From the NCBI GenBank assembly GCA_023375675.1, contig JALQBC010000001.1, positions 62,001 to 126,000 of the forward strand: a stretch of DNA of 64,000 nucleotides. The letters run 5' to 3'. A program made the translations under genes and the position numbers. The notes below the pieces were generated by a model. The model was not told the origin of the DNA and made no database searches. It worked only from the letters and a program-made list of their open reading frames with translations. Positions 55,504 through 64,000 of this stretch are shown here, in pieces (positions within the stretch are counted from its first letter, which is position 1; the number at the start of each line of letters is the position of its first letter). The stretch is from Cytospora piceicola (lineage: Eukaryota > Ascomycota > Sordariomycetes > Diaporthales > Cytosporaceae).

Positions 55504-58500
55504 TGTTGCCTACAACCATCGGCCAGTGATGGCGGCGGTGGTTCGTTATCAAAAAGCGGTATGAATTCACGCCATAAGAGTCTAAAGAGCTGGCAACCTT
55601 CAGGGGTTATTATGCCGAGGTTTGGACTTGGCTGCCCACATCACTCAGGGTCACAATCATCCATGGATAGAGTCAGTCTGGTTGTAATCGTGTGTGACCC
55701 TTATCTGATGTTCCAGACAATGAATCATGCTACTACCTCCCCCCGGAGGGGAGGGGGCTCTAAACCATTCAAGGCAAGCTGCTGCCGTATCACCGGCGGC
55801 GTGCAGGCGGTGTCCTTATACTATTAAGTCCTGATCTTCCTTCCCGCCTGGGCAACACGAGCAGAATATCTCCCTACAGGGCGACAGCCGTGCTGCCGTG
55901 TCGCCACGGCAGGTGACGCCAATTCTCCCCTTCTGGACGCCATCCCGGCTTCGACGGCCAACCGCGTCGCTCAGGACACACGTGGAATCTCGTGGGATCT
56001 TCCATGTGGCACCGTCTTGGCGGTTATATTCCCTTGATTGGCCATACCGCGGTGACATCAGTATAGTTAAGGCATGTGAGTTGAGGTGAGCATGGCAATG
56101 GTACACTACACAGCGTGGCCCAGCATCTGCCGTGGCGAATTTGGCTTGATTCGTGGCCCCAGGAGGGAAGGGGGCCTTGTTATTGCTGGATATACGCCCG
56201 AAATTGAATGAACACCATGAATCTCGTCAGCTCTGACGCCTCCTTGTGAAGGATAGATTTGCATGGTCGGCGTAATTTCGACCGACTTTTGCTTCTTCTT
56301 CCACTACCTGTGCAGCCGGCCCGGGACAAATTCCTTACGAGGCAAAAAGGGACGTGTTTTCCTCCCGAGACATATCGAGCGGCTAACCCTGGGAAGGTAG
56401 TCCAACTACCATGCAGAGAAGGGGAGTATTATGCGATCACAGGTCGCGTCTTTTGTCGAGCATCTCATGCACATGGCGCAGCTGAAGCCATGCAAGTCAT
56501 CCGCTGTTGATGCCCTGCCTGCTAGATATTTTGCTTTTGGAGCCACTGATGAGGGCTATGATGCCTGTACTTATTATGCCCAAATTTGGTGTACACTACA
56601 CTACCATTTCCCTGTCGACGAGACAGTCGGCGGTCCGTTGCACAACGTAGCCGTCCCTGCATATCAACAACAGAAGCAAGCATGCAGCCCCTCTGCCCCG
56701 ACGAATTCTTTCGAGACTAGGCTCGTGACGATAGAGCGGCACCGCATCAGGTAGGTTTACTATGTCTCTACCGTCTCATGCACATGCAAGTTGATACCGC
56801 GCTTCATGCACGGAAACCTTTGATATCATGCCTTTTGACGGACAGGGAACAGACCGGTGCGAAACGGGACGGTCAGCATCCGGCCGCCCGGGCCGGGATA
56901 ATCACAAACTGGGCAGGCAAGCCACGGAGCAGGGGGGGGATTTGTTTCCCAAGCGAGGAAGCTGCCCGCCCCAGTCTCCAGATATACCTCCTTACAGGGC
57001 TGACACCGCCCCAGATCTCTCCCCACAGACATCTATTGTGGTAATAAGCATTCAGGGTTGTGTGTAAGACTGTTGAAGGCGAAACGCATATGGGTCACTT
57101 GATTGGTGGCCCAAATCTACCTCCGAAGGGATGTTGCATCTCTCAGACCCGAGACATAGGTAAAGCTGCAGGTTTGCGGCGTTGCTTTTTTTCATTCTCA
57201 CTGCGGCTATTGGAAACGTCTATGTCATCTGTGTCATCGCGCCGCAGCCACCGACCGAGCAACTCATTATCAATCCACAGTGGTGATGTGTCTACCGCAG
57301 ATTCGTAAAATAGCCAGTCAAACCATCATGGCTTATGCATGACATGGCCCATGGAAGCAATTCCGCTCTGGGACTCGGATAGTTACAGCAAGAAGTGTGG
57401 CTACACAGCGGTGGCAGTCGCCGCCAACCTGCCAACTGAGAAGGGTGCCGGGAAAACCGGGCCAATGAAGCACATACTACTGCCGGCTGTTGCCTCGAGC
57501 TGAGGCCTGCATCCATACACCCAGCATAGTTTAAACGCCGGAGGGCAGTGCAGAGACAATAATATCGCCGATGTGAACGACGTCTGAATCTCACGATATG
57601 CTCGACATGAGGGGGGGGGGGGTGGAAGATGGTGGTTGGGGGTGGGGGAGAGTGTTTATGACCAACTTCGCCCCTTTTTCCTGCATCCCCGCCGCGATAT
57701 GTAGACGAATAATGACACATTGGAACGGAAATAAAGCCGAATCAAGAGCTCGAAGTTGGTGTTTAGGGGACAACATACCAAGAGATGGGGCCAGGTCCGA
57801 AATTACTTGTTCATGACATGTTACACTGGGTCGCTCTCTGTCCACCCTCTCCATCTCTATCCGCCCAGCTTCCCAATGTCCCAACCCTTCTGCCCTTGTG
57901 GAGGAGCCTGGTGTGGTGCATCACCAGCGATACCGAAACCCCCTATGTTGATACATTTACACGTACTGTAGCGCTGTTTATTGCAAGTGGCCTTGAAAAC
58001 TCTGGCGAGGGTATTGTTCTGAACTTCACCATGGATCTGGGTCCGATCGAAAGGGCCAGCGGCGACAGCCAAGTCCAGTTCTGTCGGCTTTTTCTTCTGT
58101 CAACCCCACGCAACAACATGATACTATGTACGATGCACGTACACTACAGCAAGTCCGGAAGGCTAACTCAATTCGGCAGGGGACCACGCGATGGATACGG
58201 TGGCAGAAGTGGGTGACCAAGGGAGAAACTGAGAGATCCTTAGGAGCCCACGGCGCGCGAGCACCTGCAAAAGTGGAACCAACACATCATGATCGACGGT
58301 CAGCACATGCCCGTCAGTGACACGTTACAGCTAATCTGGGCCCTCGCAACTTTATCTACAATATGAAGCGCGACCAAGTGTACGCACCCTGCGTACTTTA
58401 ACTATCTCGGCGTAATCTGATAGCAAGCGGAGAGGCGGTATACGGTAAGTCTTGACGGAGTGCCATCGCCGAAGATAGCGCTGAATCCTCCGCCGGCAAG

Positions 58501-60521
58501 GTGAAGGAAACATACCCGAAGAGCGAGACAGCGAAATGAGCTGTCGAGTCTTCGCCGGGGAACAGTTCTTGGTTTGCATATCCTCATCTCCGTCTGGATT
58601 CTCCTGTCCGGAGAACTACGGACGAAATCGTTAACATTACCCGGTAGTTCACCGAGCCAGTGGAATTTTGCCTTGACAGCACCCTTGATTTCCCCGCTGT
58701 TGCCTTATGGTTTCAGTGGGTAGCATCATAACACTTTATCCACTCGTCGCTTTGAAGTTACCCTACAGGTTGACATGGGGGAGATGGCCCCATAGTCTGT
58801 AGGCTATTCGTCAGCCTTGAGCATCCACTGCGGATTACTTTCCGATGATGCCTCAGTATAATAAGCGACAATCCTGTCCTATAAGGCTGACTCGATACGC
58901 GTTGTAGGTATCATAGTACATATTGTGGCGGTGGTGCCTCTCAAGCAAAATTGGAAAGTATCATTGCAACACACGCTGCCGGGAGTATGCGGAGACTAGA
59001 CTATCTACACAAGGTTAGATACTATGTGTACGTCTATCCCTTTATTTGCGGATGAATGGATGCCGAAATAGTGATATCTTGTTTACCAAGTTTGAAACGT
59101 AAACCGGAGCACTTGAGCGGCATGCAAAACGTCCAGCACGCACCCAAACAGGCACCACGAAATCTGCGAAACAACCCATCACCCCAGGGTACGCACAAAA
59201 TGTTCGTGCTCTACCGCTTTCCGCTCGCACCTTTTACCTGACTGGGCTACCTTTCCATAATGCTTCCCTCGTATATCACTGTGAATCTCCGTGCCATTCA
59301 CCTCCGTATCTGATCATGGGATCCTGTCCCTAGGCTCCAATGAACTATACCAGTGTCGACGGTCTACGCTCCCTAATTAACCTTCAATTGTAACAGAGAA
59401 CTAGTGAATACATACTAGTCTGCGTATGAATTGTATTGGGACGGTTATATCTACGAGTTGAGATGGTGGGGCTTGGGTTGATTCTACAAAGAAGCCCTTT
59501 TGATCTCTGAGAATATTGATTCTTTGGTGGCACAGGCTTGTGTAGCAGTGGATCATCGCTGATGGCCGTATGATTGTCTCAATCCAGTTGCATATGACCT
59601 TTGGTTTTCAATGCAAAGTATTCTCCCAGCCTACGTCGTGGGTGTTGTTTAGTGGCCTTTAACCCATGCAATTTCCGGGTGCAAACCTTTGCTTGGACCT
59701 GAACAATCTCTCCAGGGTTGAATAAACTACCATCAAAGGCACAGTAATTATAGAAGCAATAAGGAGGCTAAGCAGACCTGGGGAAGAGGAACCAGAGGAG
59801 CGTAGGAAAAAGCGGAAGCTATGTGCTCCCTCAGATATGTATTAATGCTGAATTTCCTCACCTTGCCAAGCCATGAATCTGTGGTAGATTTGAAATGTAT
59901 ATGAATAACGTCCTTCTCATTATCTGTGTAGGGGATGATAATTCAGCCGAGTCGTAGGCCAAGCACATATAAACGAAAAATAACATCTGTCTCGTTGGTG
60001 CCCAGGACATGAAGCATCATTAGGTCCAAAGCCGTTCGAGAGAGATATTCTCACACATGAATATCTACTCAGGTGATTAAAGCTTTAGTAGGTAATAGTT
60101 ACCCAGCTACTTTCCCTCGTAGATAGTGATGGAAAGCCGCCACCAAATATGATAATGTAACAGCGCAGATCATAACACCGTATGTCTAGTATGTACCCAA
60201 GGAAACTACCTACCCTTAGGTAGACACTGATGAAGCGTAGCCTATTTTTCGTGGTGTAGGGCTCATGGCCCTTGATCGCCTGTAGAATGGATGATAGGGG
60301 AGTCACGTTCTCGAACTGAACCTTCGTCGCCACTGTGTTCACTTTGCCTGTCAACCACCTGATTGACGGGTAAGATATAAGGTCCCTGCACAATTGATCT
60401 CAACTGCCTAGTGGGCCTCCAGGCGTGTGTACTACAGGTGAAGTCAGCTTCACAATCGCAATCTTGGAATTCGATCTAAGCTCCACAACTCATAACACTC
60501 AGTCAACGAGTAACCGCAGCC

Positions 60522-60851
60522 ATGTCGGCATCTGATGCTGATTTGTCCCTTTACGCGGTGGCTAGACGGCTGAACAGACCAAGGCTCTGCTGAAGATTTT
60601 TCTCGACTATAAGGTCGAGGCTACCCTGCCAATGATGGCCACCCAGGAAGGCTTCGAGAAGAATCAGCCCGCCTATATCGCTTTGTGTAATGGAGAGAAC
60701 CAAGAAATCAGCCGATGACCTTCCAAAGGCCAACTCTGAGCGCTTCCAACTGGTTTTGAGAATTATCGATGCCATTCTTAATTTGACCACGGTGAGCGAT
60801 GCGACGAGGCCACTCAAGAGAGGCCAAGAGAGGCAGAAAGAAGGAGGATGA
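60522..60851 (+). pseudogene. Small frameshifted gene relic, unknown function
   Basis: Protein-like text runs through three successive frames over 330 bp. MSASDADLSLYAVARRL starts at the ATG at 60522. After a shift near 60570 comes EQTKALLKIFLDYKVEATLP and FEKNQPAYIALCNGENQEIS. After a second shift near 60710 comes DDLPKANSERFQLVLRIIDA up to a TGA at 60849-60851. No GT-AG intron fits the shifts. The composition (charged, leucine-rich, helical) suggests a small helical protein of about 110 residues. I do not recognise the family. Sequencing errors would be an alternative to true decay. Confidence 0.45.
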
Positions 60852-62698
60852 AGGACAAAATAAACAACCCTGGGCCCTGGGAAATTAGACAGAATGCAGA
60901 GCTCAGACATTTGGATTCGAGGATGACAAATGAAATGATCATCCCAACGATGCCACAGCGAACGAATCCAACACGGCCGAACCTAATCTAGCAACTGCGT
61001 TCATGCCTCGCGGATCCAGTTCGAGCTACAACTGGTAGGGTGGGCTGTTCTAATAGCCATGTGCGATAATTATCGTGGAATATACCTGATATCAGTTGAC
61101 CCTCGTGGATATATGACCTTCCCGCTGCGGCCGATTTCATTCCATTTCAGGGTTCATTTCTTTCAGGAGTGAATTGTTCTGATGGCTCGGGGGAGGGGGG
61201 AGGGGCAGCCCCTACGCCGGCCGAAGGCATTGTGTGAACTTTATTTGACATGATAGCCTGGGCTTCACAAATTACGATGTAACCATCGACCGAGCTCAAG
61301 GAGAAATATTCTGATGGCTTTTGCAAACGAGATCATGCCTAGAGAGCTGCGCCATAACACAAAGTTTCACGGCTCGGCGTCTGCACCGCAAAGAGAGGAG
61401 GAGTAGCCTCATGTGGGCACGTGTCCTTGTCAAAAAAGACCACTGAACCAGCCAACCAAAAGGGTCAACGCCCCTAGATGAACGAGGAATGGAAACTTTG
61501 ATACTTGGTACGTCGGTATGGTGCAATAATACTCGAAACTCCGTCAGGAAACCAGGGCAAGCGCAAGACGAGGTCGACAAAGAGAATGGATCTCAGACCA
61601 CTTTCTAGTAAGTGACTTACCAGTTGACTTGAATGCAAAAACCTGTACCTGATGTAGTTCCAGGTTTGAAAGGTAATTCGCTGCCAACGATAACCCTTTC
61701 GAGCGGGTGTACGTTCTTTTCTTCATCCGATAATCCAGGAAACTGTACTATTATGTTAATATATAGTTTCAACATACGGGAATTTGATATAATTACGAAG
61801 CAAACTGTGTCGGCAACGGCGTTGTTCAAGCAGCACCCGCCCCACCAAACCACCTACAGAATCAGCGAGCGGTACCCTACTTGATCCTCTTGGCCTTCAG
61901 TAGATCGGATTAGTGCAATATCCAATACAGACAAGCCGTAACACCCTGTGTACGATATTCCGAGTTTCATCAGGCTCGATGTTGCCAGAGGGTCTGGCAT
62001 GTCAGTGCTGCGCTTACACTATTGTGTTCAGAACGGAGATACGGAACGAATGTATATCTTTGTTGAGATCAAGCATGGCCCAGGAAGGCAATGAACAGGT
62101 TTGTTGGGTATGAAGTACTTGGCTTAAACAACCCATGTGAGACTAATATCAAGTAATCGTTCAAGCTGGAGCACCCCACTAGTTTAGCTACTGACACATA
62201 GGGAGCCCTTCTATCCAGAGACGGGATATTTAATATGCACAGACACGTTTCATTCTTTTTTCTCTTTACCACCTTGTCTAGCCCCATTTGCATCATCGGA
62301 GATACCTTGTCAGCCGGGTGCGCGATTCTCGCATCTCCTCAGGAAACTAGAAAATCCGTCCGCTGGAAAAGCAAGCGGTGTCGCGCGACTATTTGTATGC
62401 TGCGATCTTTCCTGAAGCTGGCAAGGCTGTCTCGCATGCTTGCAGATGTTCTCTTGAGTGAGATTGGTGCCCGCTCGAGTGGCAGACATTCTTCCTCGTT
62501 GAGCATCGTATCTCCATCCGATTGGATTCATATTCCGTTTGTTGGGCGCAGAAGTAATTTGGCTGTCCTCGCCCAATATTATATAAGCCCCGGGCGAACA
62601 AGCACCACTGCCTCTGTCACTCCATTTCCATCTGTCATTTTCCAAGCAACTTGGCATTCTTTCATTGACATCCATCCTCTCATTGGCGTTCTGTCGAA
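60852..62698. other. Gene-poor region upstream of the exonuclease gene
   Basis: No supported gene. On the minus strand about 61790-61630 reads plausibly (VQFPGLSDEEKNVHPLERVI, FKPGTTSGTGFCI) and ends at a GTAAGT donor-like site, which may be an exon or a relic. The long frame 62235-62741 overlaps the exonuclease leader and is probably fortuitous. Confidence 0.4.
62580..62586 (+). promoter_or_regulatory. Possible TATA box for the exonuclease gene
   Basis: TATATAA lies 113 bp upstream of the ATG at 62699, the same distance as the TATA-like element of the pectin methylesterase gene. Confidence 0.4.
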
Positions 62699-63658
62699 AT
62701 GGCTGCTGCTACTTCTGCAAACTGTGTTGTCTCATCCATGATGGAGCTGACGACTTTTCTTTCCTCAATTCCCCAGGACAGCACACTTTACCTGGACCTG
62801 GAGGGAGAAAACCTCAGCAGGAACGGGACCATCACACTTGTCACCATCCTCGTTCACCCTCAGAAGATGACTCGGATCATCGACGTCTTGACCTTGGGAT
62901 CCTCGGCTTTTAACACTTCGTCCGCCGATGGAAGGTCTCTCAAGTCCATCCTGGAGAACCCCAGCGTTCCTAAGTGCATGTGGGATGTGAGAAACGACAC
63001 CGACGCTCTTTGGGCTCACTACCAAATTAGCGTTGCCGGGGTCACTGACATCCAGCTCTTGGAGAACGCGTCCCGCCCAGTCTATTGCAACAAGCAGCGC
63101 CTCAGCAGTCTTGACAATGCGATCCGCTATGATCTCAACTTGGGAAACATGGACCAGCAACTGTGGCTACGGACAAAGCAAGACATTCGCCGTCTCATGC
63201 CTACCGGCATCTTCTCCAAGCGTCCAATGGACGCCAAGACGATCGAATACTGCGTCAACGATGTTAAGAAACTGCCAGATCTGCAGGCGGTCTACATGAA
63301 GAGGATCACGCCTGACTGGCTCCGCAAGGCACAGAGGGAGATGGAGTGGCGCTTGACCGAGGCTCGGTCTCCAAATTATCAACCTCAGTCACAGGAGAAC
63401 GTCTTTGGGCCATGGCGTTCCGAACCAGTGAGTCGCAGGTCAATTGAGGATGAACTAGATGACTGGCGATTGGCTGATATGGACGAAGCCCAGAAGATTG
63501 AGGATGAGCTAGATGACTGTCGCTGGGCCGATATGGAGGAAGCCCAGAAGATTGAGGATGAGCTAGATGACTGGCGCTTGGCCGAAATGGAGGAAGCCCA
63601 GAAGATGGAGGATGAGCTAGAGAAGTGTCGGGATGCCGAGATAGACCGACTGTATTGA
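62699..63658 (+). CDS. DEDD-type 3'-5' exonuclease-domain protein with C-terminal repeats
   Basis: A single exon encodes 319 residues. The exonuclease core (RNase D/WRN-like superfamily) is visible: motif I LYLDLEGENL (Asp33, Glu35), motif II MWDVRNDTDAL (Asp near 100), and motif III YCVNDVKKLPDL (Tyr184, Asp188, the Y-x3-D form). Two-metal-ion hydrolysis of DNA or RNA from the 3' end would be expected; the substrate is unknown. The last 70 residues are four copies of an 18-residue acidic repeat, IEDELDDWRLADMEEAQK-like, which is not part of the catalytic fold and is probably a coiled coil. Similar stand-alone 3'-5' exonuclease proteins occur widely in fungi. Confidence 0.88.
   Translation: MAAATSANCVVSSMMELTTFLSSIPQDSTLYLDLEGENLSRNGTITLVTILVHPQKMTRIIDVLTLGSSAFNTSSADGRSLKSILENPSVPKCMWDVRNDTDALWAHYQISVAGVTDIQLLENASRPVYCNKQRLSSLDNAIRYDLNLGNMDQQLWLRTKQDIRRLMPTGIFSKRPMDAKTIEYCVNDVKKLPDLQAVYMKRITPDWLRKAQREMEWRLTEARSPNYQPQSQENVFGPWRSEPVSRRSIEDELDDWRLADMDEAQKIEDELDDCRWADMEEAQKIEDELDDWRLAEMEEAQKMEDELEKCRDAEIDRLY
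63443..63655 (+). repeat. 54-bp in-frame tandem repeat
   Basis: Copies start at 63443, 63497, 63551 and 63605 (the last slightly short). Each encodes 18 residues of the exonuclease C terminus. DNA identity between copies is high, so the expansion looks recent. Confidence 0.95.
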
Positions 63659-64000
63659 TTTTGATGACTTGTGGGAAGAGGGTACTCGATGTTGATGGCG
63701 TAGGTCTCTTCGACGGGGGCGCTTTCACAGTTGCTACGGGCCACCGGGGCTGAATGTCATTTAAATGTCTATCTGACCTGAGTGTCAAGGAATAGCAGTG
63801 ACATTATTGCAGAAATCATTTATCATGTGGCCCGATTGTTCTATCATATATTGATTCGTCAGTCTATTGATTTGTCTCATGTTCCTTGTGCTGTCCTGGT
63901 TTGTTCCAGATATCATCCGTTATTTAGTCTCCTTGGCGGGACAACCGCGTTGCTGTTTCGAGGTCCGGGGAGCACATGCTTGGTTTGATTGGTACTTGCT
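63659..64000. other. 3' flank of the exonuclease gene
   Basis: No feature recognised before the window end. Confidence 0.6.

Larger units (their letters stand above)
54801..60521. other. Gene-poor region
   Basis: No gene supported. Contains a ~23-bp repeat of gccattctgtctgctgtct (about 54928-54975), an AG dinucleotide run (about 55470-55500), and G-runs near 56931 and 57612. The plus frame 57785-58216 (143 codons) has no recognisable domain. Confidence 0.5.

Noticed and set aside
55315..55827. 170-codon plus-strand frame
   Set aside because: It includes the AG microsatellite read as Arg-Glu repeats; nothing protein-like on either side.
57785..58216. 143-codon plus-strand frame
   Set aside because: No family resemblance, no splice partners, and Cys/Ser/Leu-rich composition typical of random frames.
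62235..62741. 168-codon plus-strand frame with a hydrophobic start
   Set aside because: It overlaps the leader, TATA-like element and start of the better supported exonuclease gene in another frame.

Overview
This is a nuclear DNA window from a filamentous ascomycete (Pezizomycotina, most likely Sordariomycetes). The main evidence is short GT-AG introns of 51-140 bp with CTAAC-type branch points. It is supported by fungus-specific families (HET-C, a hydroxyornithine acyltransferase of the SidF/SidL type, a rhodopsin-like integral membrane protein) and by an AT-rich block depleted of CpA/TpG, as repeat-induced point mutation (RIP) produces.

Layout. 1-2560: RIP-affected tandem repeats made of GTAA arrays, duplicated 170-bp blocks and two copies of a hairpin module. 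2581-4381: a dead Fot1/pogo-type DNA transposon with 41-bp terminal inverted repeats and a TA target duplication. 5106-30319: the gene-rich part. It holds het-C, a pectin methylesterase, the mitochondrial calcium uniporter (with a probable GC-AG intron), a tRNA-Pro(CGG), a small secreted protein, an F-box protein, a siderophore-type acyltransferase, a rhodopsin-like membrane protein, a gene interrupted by two in-frame stops, a J-domain-like protein whose HPD motif reads HPE, and VFA1. 30320-37866: no recognisable gene. 37867-39504: YVH1 phosphatase. 43638-45748: a three-exon C2H2 zinc-finger protein. 45749-62698: about 17 kb without a convincing intact gene, rich in TACCTAGGTA-like palindromes and simple repeats, with one small frameshifted gene relic near 60.5 kb. 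62699-63658: a DEDD-type 3'-5' exonuclease with an 18-residue C-terminal repeat.

The most striking observation is the tRNA-Pro(CGG) at 13158-13323 on the minus strand. It carries a normal anticodon-loop intron. It is also interrupted in the T stem by a 59-nt insert with complete spliceosomal-intron signals (GTAAGT, CTAAC, TAG). Removing both inserts gives a tRNA whose acceptor and T stems pair perfectly.

The protein genes are mostly housekeeping and individually regulated. I see no biosynthetic cluster or operon-like unit. All calls come from reading the sequence; no database search or folding program was run.
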